DNA of 64,000 bases, taken from positions 46,644 through 110,643 of the forward strand of contig CAJTZS010000007.1 of assembly GCA_910584055.1 (NCBI GenBank). Reading direction: 5' to 3'. Below the pieces are notes generated by a model. That model ran no database searches, was not told the origin of the DNA, and saw only the letters and a program-made list of their open reading frames with translations. The DNA is from an uncultured Muribaculaceae bacterium. Its GTDB lineage: Bacteria > Bacteroidota > Bacteroidia > Bacteroidales > Muribaculaceae. Position numbers and translations under genes: made by a program. Shown here in pieces: positions 34,351-41,784 of the stretch; position 1 is the first letter of the stretch, and every line of letters starts with the position of its first letter.

Positions 34351-36765
34351 TTAGAAGGAGATACGTAGGGAGACTGCCATTGTCCGGGCATACGGATACA
34401 GGATGCCCTGGGGCACATCGGATGAACTTGAACGAACCAGATTGTTGGCGGAAAGGGCAAGCGACAGTTCGCTCATGCGGATTTTACGGAATATTCCGGG
34501 CGCGAATGTATAACCCAACTGCAAGGAACTCAATCCGAATTCATTGCCTTCGCAATTAGCTATTGCGTTAAGCCACCATTCCCGATAGCGCAGGCTCGTC
34601 CCTAAGTTTCCGAAGAATTCCGGGGCTGTGCCTCCGTCAATGGATTGCCCTTCGTGCAGTTCGGAAATCGGGCGGTACGACCCTGAATTCGTCTCGTTGT
34701 TAAGGGCAACTTTTTCATTATAAAGTTTTTGGAAATACTCGGGGAGCTTGCGTATCTTATTTCTATTGTGAGCACCGGAAAGGAAAGCGCTTAGCGACCA
34801 TCCTTTCACGTCGTCCAGTATCCTTGCACCGAGATAGAATTCGACTCCCTGATTTTCAATTTCTCCACCGTTTGATATCATATTCTCCCATCCTGTCGAC
34901 AGGGGAAGACGAACGAATGTCAAAGCGCCTTTGGTGAGATTGTTATAATAATTCAGTCTGAAGGTGATGCGGCGATAGTCGAATAATAGGGTCAGATTCC
35001 GGTTGTGCACTGTGTGCCATCTGATATCACGGTTGGGCATTGACTGTATCGACGAGCCGATAAGATAATAGTTGTATACATATTCGTTACCGATATTGGA
35101 CTTATATGTAACGTTGTAGTCATCATCGGTAAATCCTATCCCTCCTGCCGTGCCAAAGGAGGCGTTGAGGGTAAACAGCTTTATGCCTGAATTTTTAAGA
35201 AATGATTCGTTGTGGATATTCCAGTTTATGCCCATGCCATAGAACCATGCATTCCTGTTGCCCGGTGACAGGCGCGACGACCGGTTGAAATTGACGTTGG
35301 CCCGTACGGAATAACGGTTGTCGAAGGAATAGTGCGCCGAGGCGAGTGCCCGGAGTGTGTGGTTGTAACTGCGGTTTGCAATCGCCATCTGTTTCGTATC
35401 GTATGCCTTGGTAAAGGATATGTAGGCCATCCTGTCGGTGGGGATGCCGATTCCGGCATAGGACTCGTCATAATACTTGCCGCTGAAGGCGTGTATGCCG
35501 GCGCAAGCCCCGATGTCAGACTTGCCGAACTTTTTGCAGTATCTCAACGATAATACGCCCTCGAATGATAAAGTATTGTCCCGCAAGATATCATAACGCC
35601 CTATGTTTTCACTCCCCTCGACATCTTTATAAAGTCCGGAAGAGGGGGAGACATAGATATCGTGACGTGTGGTTTCGCGGGCGAAAGCGAATAGGCCGTC
35701 AACGGAGAAGCCGTTTTTAAGCGTGAGCCTTACGTTGAGGTTGTCATATATTCCGTAAGTCTTTGTTTCATCGAAAGAATTCAGCGATGCCTCATAGACC
35801 GGGTTGACAAGTTGAATATTGTCATCGGCGTTGAGTGTAGCGTATGGAATTCCGGAGGGGTCGGTTGCGCTCCATTCCGGATTGAGAGTGCGGAAATAGT
35901 CGTAAGTGCCGTATGAAGATGCCCTCCCCTTTATCTGGTTGAAAATAATGTCATTGGATATATGGAGTGCCTTCATGTTGTATTCAATATATGAATTGAG
36001 GCCGAGCACATCCTTTTTTGAGCCTTTCATCACACCTCTTCCGGCCGGGGAAAACCGTGCCGAAAATTTATACTTCACGTATTCATCGCCCCCTTCTACA
36101 TTGAGCTTATGGCGGTTCTGGAAGCCTGTTTGCAACGGAATCCTGAGCCAGTCGGTGTTCACCGGAGAACCGGCATACCTGTCTGCTGTCTTATGTGAGC
36201 TCAAATCAGCGTTCTGAAAGACAGCGTTGAAGAGGTAGCTCACCTTGACTCTTCCAACCTCCGGTTTACGGGTGACTATTTCGATCACTCCGTCTCCCCC
36301 GTCTATCCCGAAACGCGACAAACTCACAGGATCTTTATAGACAATGACTTCTGCAATGTCGTTGATATCCATGTTCATCATCTGACGCAGGGGAACTCTC
36401 GCGCCGTCTATAATAAAAAGCGGAAGCGATATCCTGTCGGAATTCATCGTCCAGTGATTCTTCCCTCTGACGGTTACTGACGAAGGCAGATAACCCGGTG
36501 CGTCACCGTACACCGGTTTCATCTCGTCATATAGCGAAGGTTCCAGAATCCTGAGGGCCTCCCACCAATCGGTAAGGCTTGCGCGTTTCAATTCATCTGC
36601 TGTTATCACCCTGTCGGCCGGAGCGGCGGGAGAGAATGCAGACGAACCGGTGCTGTAGCTTGTCGTTCCTGCGTACCCGCATAATATCGACGTATTCAGG
36701 GCTACCGCTGCCAATAATAAGGGAATTGTCAACTGTGTTTTAAAAAATTTATGATGTAGGCTCAT
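34351..36765 (-). CDS. Short SusC-like TonB-dependent transporter, first pair
   Basis: An 804-residue SusC relative, 200 or more residues shorter than most. After a signal peptide (near ILCGYAG) it passes directly to a plug-like domain (VITADELKRASLTDWWEALR; SVTVRGKNHWTMNSDRISLP; LFIIDGARVPLRQMMNMDIN; AEVIVYKDPVSLSRFGIDGG), without the carboxypeptidase-regulatory-like sandwich or STN domain. The barrel ends with AVSLRISF. It heads the 16.5-kb locus; a promoter box lies at 36899-36906. It pairs with the 32880 SusD. The missing N-terminal domain may change how it contacts TonB, or the gene may be a reduced version kept for a special partner. Confidence 0.9.
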   Translation of the reverse strand: MSLHHKFFKTQLTIPLLLAAVALNTSILCGYAGTTSYSTGSSAFSPAAPADRVITADELKRASLTDWWEALRILEPSLYDEMKPVYGDAPGYLPSSVTVRGKNHWTMNSDRISLPLFIIDGARVPLRQMMNMDINDIAEVIVYKDPVSLSRFGIDGGDGVIEIVTRKPEVGRVKVSYLFNAVFQNADLSSHKTADRYAGSPVNTDWLRIPLQTGFQNRHKLNVEGGDEYVKYKFSARFSPAGRGVMKGSKKDVLGLNSYIEYNMKALHISNDIIFNQIKGRASSYGTYDYFRTLNPEWSATDPSGIPYATLNADDNIQLVNPVYEASLNSFDETKTYGIYDNLNVRLTLKNGFSVDGLFAFARETTRHDIYVSPSSGLYKDVEGSENIGRYDILRDNTLSFEGVLSLRYCKKFGKSDIGACAGIHAFSGKYYDESYAGIGIPTDRMAYISFTKAYDTKQMAIANRSYNHTLRALASAHYSFDNRYSVRANVNFNRSSRLSPGNRNAWFYGMGINWNIHNESFLKNSGIKLFTLNASFGTAGGIGFTDDDYNVTYKSNIGNEYVYNYYLIGSSIQSMPNRDIRWHTVHNRNLTLLFDYRRITFRLNYYNNLTKGALTFVRLPLSTGWENMISNGGEIENQGVEFYLGARILDDVKGWSLSAFLSGAHNRNKIRKLPEYFQKLYNEKVALNNETNSGSYRPISELHEGQSIDGGTAPEFFGNLGTSLRYREWWLNAIANCEGNEFGLSSLQLGYTFAPGIFRKIRMSELSLALSANNLVRSSSSDVPQGILYPYARTMAVSLRISF

Positions 36766-36815
36766 AAAAAGTTCTCTTAGATCTCGGATGATTCCTTTGT
36801 CGATACATCGAAATC

Positions 36816-36858
36816 GCTTAAACTAATTTGCGAATGTTAATAAAAAATAAGTTTAAAC
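36816..36858 (-). promoter_or_regulatory. Inverted repeat in susC leader (GTTTAAAC motif)
   Basis: GCTTAAACTAATTT (36816-36829) and AAATAAGTTTAAAC (36845-36858) pair at 12 of 14 positions. The arm sequence is shared with the 20-base inverted repeat upstream of lysS (61508-61528 and 61680-61699). It lies between the promoter and the start codon. Confidence 0.5.
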
Positions 36859-36898
36859 AGCATCTTCGTATGTCAACCTAATTTTGAAAACGAAACTA

Positions 36899-36906
36899 CA
36901 AATTTA
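36899..36906 (-). promoter_or_regulatory. -7 box upstream of short susC
   Basis: Reads TAAATTTG on the minus strand, matching TAnnTTTG, 134 bases before the susC start. No clear -33 box. It would drive the 12-gene SusCD-ABC locus. Confidence 0.45.
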
Positions 36907-37023
36907 AAATAAAATTTAAGAAATAAAAACATTTATGTTATATATTTTTAAATATGCTTCAAATATGTGCTGTTTATTCAAATTTTTGTTTCATTTTTAA
37001 CATTTGACAGCCGTATCTGTGTC

Positions 37024-37038
37024 TAAATTCCCATTTAT
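37024..37038 (+). repeat. Lone match to cassette terminal repeat
   Basis: TAAATTCCCATTTAT is identical to the first 15 bases of the inverted terminal sequence of the cassettes at 49344 and 62294. No partner end is found within the following 400 bases, so this may be a remnant. Confidence 0.4.
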
Positions 37039-37156
37039 ATGACGGGTGTTGTGACATAACGTGGAATACTGTTTATAATGCTGCAAAATTACTGCCTTCA
37101 GCATTGATGTGCAATACCTATCTTTAGGTAAATGAATGTCAAGAGATAGGAGAAAT

Positions 37157-37190
37157 AAAAAAACGGCATCGCAGATATCTACGATGCCGT
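37157..37190 (-). terminator. Intrinsic terminator of slyD
   Basis: On the minus strand ACGGCATCG (from 37190) pairs with CGATGCCGT (to 37163) over 9 bases with a 10-base loop, followed by seven T. It lies 30 bases after the slyD stop. Confidence 0.85.
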
Positions 37191-37219
37191 GTATGGCCAT
37201 ATATGGGAAGTTGCGGTAA

Positions 37220-37786
37220 TCAATGGCAACAGCCATCGCCGCAGCTGGAATGGGAGCCACAACCGTCGCCGCAGTCTCCGTGGCTGCCGCAACCGCAGCA
37301 TCCACCTTGGGCGGGGTGAAGCTCTTCCGGGGTTGCGTCACGCACCTCTTCCACTTCGCCTGCGAATGTCACCGTGAGTCCGGCGAAAGGATGATTGAAG
37401 TCCATTTTGATTCTATCTCCAATTTCAAGGACTTTCCCTAATACCCGGTAACCCTCTGCCGTCATCATTGGCAGTTCTGCCCCGACTTTTACTTCTTCGG
37501 CAAGCTGCCCGTCGCGCATGAATATATCTTTGTCGAGTTCTATGACATTCTCTGCGTGGCGGGGTCCGAAAGCCGCTTCGGGAGGAAGCGTTACATCAAA
37601 CCTGTCGCCTTTCTTGAGATCCTTGAGCGCCGCTATAAGGCCGGGCACAACCTCCTGCGACACGCCATATACCATCTCATCCGGTTCTCCCTCGGGAGTG
37701 GCAAATAATTCTTTCCCGGAATCTGCATCCGTGAGTTTGTAAGCATATTTTACAAACATTCCGGGTCCAACTTTTACTTCTTTCAT
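37220..37786 (-). CDS. slyD: SlyD-like FKBP-type peptidyl-prolyl isomerase with metal-binding tail
   Basis: Cytoplasmic prolyl isomerase and metallochaperone. The 188-residue protein has the FKBP part (VKYAYKLTDADSGKELFATP; VVPGLIAALKDLKKGDRFDV), the inserted-in-flap chaperone domain (residues about 70-125), GDRIKMDFNHPFAGLTVTFA and EVRDATPEELHPA, and a tail of about 28 residues with nine Cys and four His, ending GDGCCH. SlyD tails bind nickel and zinc. It is transcribed alone: its own terminator follows and a 20-base inverted repeat occupies its leader. Confidence 0.93.
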   Translation of the reverse strand: MKEVKVGPGMFVKYAYKLTDADSGKELFATPEGEPDEMVYGVSQEVVPGLIAALKDLKKGDRFDVTLPPEAAFGPRHAENVIELDKDIFMRDGQLAEEVKVGAELPMMTAEGYRVLGKVLEIGDRIKMDFNHPFAGLTVTFAGEVEEVRDATPEELHPAQGGCCGCGSHGDCGDGCGSHSSCGDGCCH

Positions 37787-37800
37787 ATCATTAATTTTTA

Positions 37801-37983
37801 AGTAGGTAACAAAAATTAAACGATATAAGTAAGTAATGAAATCTTGCCTAATAAAACTTGTTCTTTTTGGCTGTTTCCACCTTGTAATTCAGTCGCATAT
37901 GCCTATATGCTCCTTCATTACGTGGCAAAAACATCTCAAAAATAACTGCGTTTTATTTGTGCATTAATTTTTGTTACCTACTT
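37801..37983 (-). promoter_or_regulatory. Inverted-repeat-bracketed leader of slyD
   Basis: AAGTAGGTAACAAAAATTAA (37801-37820) has its exact reverse complement at 37964-37983. The proximal arm ends 15 bases before the slyD ATG; a weak -7 box (TTGATTTG on the minus strand, 37995-38002) lies just outside the distal arm. It may be a long-range leader hairpin or a 183-bp miniature mobile element. Confidence 0.6.
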
Positions 37984-38140
37984 ATGTTTCAATTCAAATC
38001 AATATATTTCTTATCAAATCAAGCCATTCAAAGCCATCAAGCCATTCAAACTATTCAAAACCATTAGCTCTTTATCCGCTTCAATGCTCCGGTTGCATAT
38101 GGCTGGCAATAAAACTTGCGATAAAACAATGGTGTGTTTG

Positions 38141-38165
38141 CGTTGCGCGAAGGCGATTTATCGCC
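38141..38165 (+). repeat. Micro-hairpin repeat, copy 1
   Basis: CGTTGCGCGAAGGC followed by GATTTATCGCC. The 14-base flank is identical to 52444-52457, while the stem changes (GGCGAT/ATCGCC here). It lies 2 bases beyond the DUF4919 stop and could serve as a weak terminator there. Confidence 0.6.
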
Positions 38166-38166
38166 A

Positions 38167-38991
38167 TTATTGAGCCGGTATCTCATCGGGGTCCGGATAA
38201 TAATCCGGGGTCGAGGCCGGTGTCTCCACGGGGACGCTTTCCTCTTCATCATCCTCGGGGTGTTTGAGCATATATTGCTGCTGCGGCACTATGATGTTGA
38301 AATAGAAGCCTTCCGCTGATTTATCCCTCTTTGTTTTGTTTGTCTCATCTGGTATGACTGAGAGGTAATCATACCCAGGTTCGATGAATTTTGCATCGGT
38401 TGCTTCATATCCCAATAGTTGTACCATATCATATTCATGCATCGGATATATAACATACCAGGCGTTTTCAACGCTGTCGCCGGTTCCTGTGCTTTTTATC
38501 GCCCCTAACAGGTGTTCGAGACGGTATTCCCATATCTTGGCGCTCATGTCTTTCCTTTTTTCCTTGAGCACATGCACAAGGAAAGACATCTGGCGCAGGT
38601 CGAAAGGATTGTCGGCAAGCGCAAGTTGGGCGTATTTGCGTATGGTGTCTATCTCTTCCTTGGAATGAGAAGCTTTCATGCGGAGGTCATCGGTGACACT
38701 GGCGTATGGAGATACGCGGTAAGGGTCAAAATCCTCCTGAAACATGTATCCGAGGTAGAAATGACGGTACTCATCGTTAGTCATCGTGGTGTCGTTGCTT
38801 TCGTATTTCTTCATCAGTTTGGGGAAGTAATACGGACTTTGCGGATTCAGGGTGGAGGTGCGTATTTCTTCAAGATCCGGTTTTGCCACAGTAATCTTGC
38901 GTTTATTCTGGGCAGACATGGCAGAGGCGGCGGAGAGCAGCATTGCAGCGGCTGTGGCCGATATAAAAATATTTCTAAAATTTATTTTCAT
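38167..38991 (-). CDS. DUF4919 secreted protein
   Basis: A 274-residue exported protein (signal peptide ends near AMSAQ) with the alpha-helical DUF4919 plan: ILNPQSPYYFPKLMKKY-like start (here TLNPQSPYYFPKLMKKYESN), EYRHFYLGYMFQEDFDPYR, KYAQLALADNPFDLRQMSFL, TGDSVENAWYVIYPMHEYDM and EGFYFNIIVPQQQYMLK. The function is unknown; the helices resemble TPR-like scaffolds. ATG 38991 overlaps the previous stop by 4 bases (ATGA), so it is coupled to the upstream membrane protein. It ends in an acidic, Pro-rich tail (YYPDPDEIPAQ). Confidence 0.85.
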   Translation of the reverse strand: MKINFRNIFISATAAAMLLSAASAMSAQNKRKITVAKPDLEEIRTSTLNPQSPYYFPKLMKKYESNDTTMTNDEYRHFYLGYMFQEDFDPYRVSPYASVTDDLRMKASHSKEEIDTIRKYAQLALADNPFDLRQMSFLVHVLKEKRKDMSAKIWEYRLEHLLGAIKSTGTGDSVENAWYVIYPMHEYDMVQLLGYEATDAKFIEPGYDYLSVIPDETNKTKRDKSAEGFYFNIIVPQQQYMLKHPEDDEEESVPVETPASTPDYYPDPDEIPAQ

Positions 38992-39521
38992 AGATGATTC
39001 ATTGCTATTGTGAGCACAAGGGCGACTCCGATCTGCATCACTGTGATGGCTGTAGGGAAACCCTTGGCAAGAAGATATCTGAAAAAATTGCCGGAACCGG
39101 GAGCGACAGGCATCCCCTCCGGTGTTTTGGTATAGAGAAGGAAACCGCAATAGATTCCCGCAATCACCCCGAGTATCATGATCGCGTAGAGCAGGGAGAG
39201 ACTGCCGGTGAATGTGAATCCGAGGAGTCCTACTGCAAGTCCTGTTATTGCTCCTACTGTCATGTAGGTTGTGCCGCGTGTCTGACGGCGCACCGGCTCT
39301 GGCTGGAGGAGAATGATAAACATCACCACTAAAGTCATGCAGAACCATGCCGTAAGAATAGTGGTATTGATGGGCAGCACAGGGTAACCGTCTTTAGAGG
39401 CGAAACTGAGAATTAGCAACGCCGCGTAGGAGAGTGCCGGTGCAAGAATCTGTCGTCCGCGAAGCGTGAATAACGCTCCGATCCACAACAGACAACTTAA
39501 TATGATGAGAAATAGACTCAT
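38988..39521 (-). CDS. Small polytopic membrane protein
   Basis: A 177-residue protein of six hydrophobic segments (for example LFLIILSCLLWIGALFTL, LTAWFCMTLVVMFIILL, LLYAIMILGVIAGIYCGFLL and GFPTAITVMQIGVALVLTIA). I do not recognise a family; similar small proteins occur near HD-domain and rel genes in Bacteroidales. It is separated from the 7TM-HD gene upstream by a CCTAAA-type repeat and is coupled to the DUF4919 gene. Confidence 0.75.
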   Translation of the reverse strand: MSLFLIILSCLLWIGALFTLRGRQILAPALSYAALLILSFASKDGYPVLPINTTILTAWFCMTLVVMFIILLQPEPVRRQTRGTTYMTVGAITGLAVGLLGFTFTGSLSLLYAIMILGVIAGIYCGFLLYTKTPEGMPVAPGSGNFFRYLLAKGFPTAITVMQIGVALVLTIAMNHL

Positions 39522-39532
39522 GCTTAGGCTTT

Positions 39533-39617
39533 GGGTTTTAGGTTTTAGGCCTTAGGTATCGGGCTTTAGAATTTTCAGGCTCAGCTTCCAATGTCTAATG
39601 CCTAAAACCTAAAGCCT
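39533..39617 (-). repeat. CCTAAA-family palindromic repeat between HD gene and membrane protein
   Basis: Arms 39533-39554 and 39596-39617 (right arm TAATGCCTAAAACCTAAAGC, then CT) are complementary at 19 of 22 positions, with a 41-base loop holding another GGCTTTAG. It fills most of the 117-base gap between two minus-strand genes and starts 12 bases before the downstream ATG. Confidence 0.8.
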
Positions 39618-39638
39618 CATTATAATAACGTTTCATCC

Positions 39639-41687
39639 CTATTTTTTGATTTCAGGATATGCCACGCGCGAATGATAAATGGTGGCGAGGCGTTTCTTGA
39701 AGGTATCTTTCACTGTTTCCACGTCGCGGAAGCTCATCGGCGAATCCTTGTATAACCCTTGCGATTGCTGGCCGTCGATAATCTTATCAACGAGTTCGTT
39801 GATTGATTTGGGAGAGTAGTCCTGAAGGCTGCGCGAAGCGGCTTCCACGGCATCGGCCATCATGAGGATGGTGGTTTCCTTGGATTGCGGGTTGGGTCCG
39901 GGATATGTGAACTTGGATTTGTCAACCTCTTCCTCCGAACTGTGGTTCACGGCGGTATTGTAGAAATAGCGCGCCATGCTCTTGCCATGGTGTTCGGCGA
40001 TGAAATTCCGTATTACATCCGGCAGGTTTTCTTTTGCCGCTATCTGGAGTCCTGCGGAAACATGGGAGATTATTTTCTGTGCGCTTGTCTCGGGATTCAA
40101 TCCTGAATGAGGATTGATGCCGTGTTGGTTTTCAGTGAAGAAGATAGGGCTTTCAAGTTTGCCTATGTCGTGGTATAGCGCCCCGGTCCTTACGAGCTGA
40201 GTGTCGGCTCCGATGGCTCGTGCCGCCTCGGATGCAATGGTCGATACCTGCATCGAATGCTGGAATGTGCCGGGGGCTTCCTCGGCGAGACGGCGCAGGA
40301 GCGGATTGTTGATATCCGACAGCTCAACAAGGGTCACGGTGGAGGTGAACCTGAAAATTTTCTCCACAATAAGGATCATGATGTATGCGAAAGAGAGGAT
40401 CACCGCATTGATGGCGAAAATGCCGATCATGCGCCATGCGAAGTTGGATAGGTTGCCATCGGTGATCAGGCTGGATACGAAATATGAAAGGCAGTATACT
40501 ATGAACGTATAGGCGGCCGTGCGTAGCAGCTGTGAGCGTTGGCTCAGACGGTGGATACTGAATGCCGCCACCAGACCGGCTGCAAGTTCCATAAAGATGA
40601 ACTGATAGGGGAATACCGCCACCAATGCAGAAATCAGCACTGTAACGAGGAGAGAAAAAATCGCGGTACGGGAGTCGAAAAATACAAGGATTACCACCGG
40701 CACCGATGCGAAAGGCACGAAATATATTCCATTCGGCACATATTCAAACATAAGGATGGCGAACACCACAAACAGGGTGATGAAGCACATCAGGAATGTC
40801 ATTTTGCGCAGCGAATTGAAAAAGCGGGAACGGTATAGCGCCATGAAGAGGTAAAGAATGCCGAAGCATATAAGGATATAAAGAAACTGCCCGGCGTAAA
40901 AATAGCGGTGATCATTCGTGGAACTGTGATTTTTGTCAAGCAGTTCCATGTATGTGTTGAGGTTGGTATAGATCTGGGGAGTGATGATTTCGCCACGGTC
41001 CACTATCCTTTGACCTTTCTTTATCACCCCTTGCGCACCGTTGACCTGCAGGTATTCCTGATTGCGGAATTTCGTGTCGGCCGCGCTGTCGGTCACCATA
41101 TTGGGGGTTAGACAAATATTGAGGGCGCGTGCCAGCTCTCCTTCAAGCTGTCGGGGGTTGGTTGTGCCTTGGAGGCCGTGCACTGAATCAATATATTCAA
41201 AGGCCTTCGCAGGAGAGAACATAGCAGAGGCATCGACCGTGGAGACGGTGGTGGCGCCGTTCTCCTTGACCATCATGCGTAGCTGGCGGGGCTTCATATT
41301 CTTGATGCGCTCGTAAACCTTGGTGTCGAGCACGCCTCTGGAATATACTTCTCGTAGAAGCCGCTGAAGCGCGGAGATCTCCGCCGCTGAAGCGCGACCG
41401 GAGGTGGTGTTGGCAAACCGGGTCAACGATGCTTTCTCAGCAGACGCGTCGCGCTCTACGAACGGTATGAAATTTTTGTCGATACTGTCGCGAAGGGCAT
41501 TGGCTGTGGCTGAATCGCGGAGGATGGGCATGTCAAAATCCGCAGTGAGCAGAGGGTATTTCCACGGCTGGTTCAGTTCATAAGAATATGATTGCCTGTC
41601 GGAATGCGGCAGCAGAAAAAGTATGATCGCCGTGGCCCCTAAGAGGATGCCGAGACGGGCGAGAGCTATTTGGCTTAACTTCTTCAC
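39639..41687 (-). CDS. 7TM-HD family phosphodiesterase (PgpH-like)
   Basis: Inner-membrane enzyme of the 7TMR-HD class, known for hydrolysis of cyclic di-AMP (PgpH). The 682-residue protein has an N-terminal helix (about 10-28), a periplasmic 7TMR-HDED domain of about 240 residues, seven membrane helices (about 275-445) and a cytosolic HD domain with HSMQVSTIASEAARAIGADT, GALYHDIGKLESPIFF, and HVSAGLQIAAKENLPD followed by IAEHHGKSMARYF. All metal ligands of the HD site are present. The start codon is GTG at 41687; it is preceded by an AATGTTTAATG-type repeat. It lies directly downstream of rel. Confidence 0.93.
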   Translation of the reverse strand: MKKLSQIALARLGILLGATAIILFLLPHSDRQSYSYELNQPWKYPLLTADFDMPILRDSATANALRDSIDKNFIPFVERDASAEKASLTRFANTTSGRASAAEISALQRLLREVYSRGVLDTKVYERIKNMKPRQLRMMVKENGATTVSTVDASAMFSPAKAFEYIDSVHGLQGTTNPRQLEGELARALNICLTPNMVTDSAADTKFRNQEYLQVNGAQGVIKKGQRIVDRGEIITPQIYTNLNTYMELLDKNHSSTNDHRYFYAGQFLYILICFGILYLFMALYRSRFFNSLRKMTFLMCFITLFVVFAILMFEYVPNGIYFVPFASVPVVILVFFDSRTAIFSLLVTVLISALVAVFPYQFIFMELAAGLVAAFSIHRLSQRSQLLRTAAYTFIVYCLSYFVSSLITDGNLSNFAWRMIGIFAINAVILSFAYIMILIVEKIFRFTSTVTLVELSDINNPLLRRLAEEAPGTFQHSMQVSTIASEAARAIGADTQLVRTGALYHDIGKLESPIFFTENQHGINPHSGLNPETSAQKIISHVSAGLQIAAKENLPDVIRNFIAEHHGKSMARYFYNTAVNHSSEEEVDKSKFTYPGPNPQSKETTILMMADAVEAASRSLQDYSPKSINELVDKIIDGQQSQGLYKDSPMSFRDVETVKDTFKKRLATIYHSRVAYPEIKK

Positions 41688-41699
41688 TTTGTGAAATGG

Positions 41700-41784
41700 T
41701 TAATGTTTAATGTGCAATGTTTAATGTTCAATGTGCAATGGCTGAAAAATAATTAAACATTACACATTAAACATTTAACATTAA
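41700..41784 (-). repeat. AATGTTTAATG-family palindromic repeat between rel and HD gene
   Basis: TTAATGTTTAATGTGCAATG with further tandem units (41700-41740) faces AATTAAACATTACACATTAA, ACATTTAACATTAA (41751-41784). The arms are imperfectly complementary. It directly touches the rel stop codon (41785-41787) and ends 12 bases before the GTG start of the HD gene. Confidence 0.8.

Larger units (their letters stand above)
36766..37219. other. Intergenic region between short susC and slyD
   Basis: A 454-base A/T-rich gap between genes that are both on the minus strand. It holds the slyD terminator, a lone 15-base match to the cassette ends (37024-37038), the susC -7 box and an imperfect inverted repeat in the susC leader. 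I see no coding capacity. Confidence 0.7.
37787..38166. other. Intergenic region upstream of slyD
   Basis: A 380-base gap. It contains the inverted repeat above, a 13-base direct repeat CAAGCCATTCAAA (38020-38032 and 38038-38050), and a small hairpin at the end of the DUF4919 gene. I see no gene in it. Confidence 0.65.

Noticed and set aside
37801..37983. Insertion sequence with 20-base terminal repeats
   Set aside because: Too short for a transposase and no obvious target duplication; kept only as a leader or miniature-element hypothesis.
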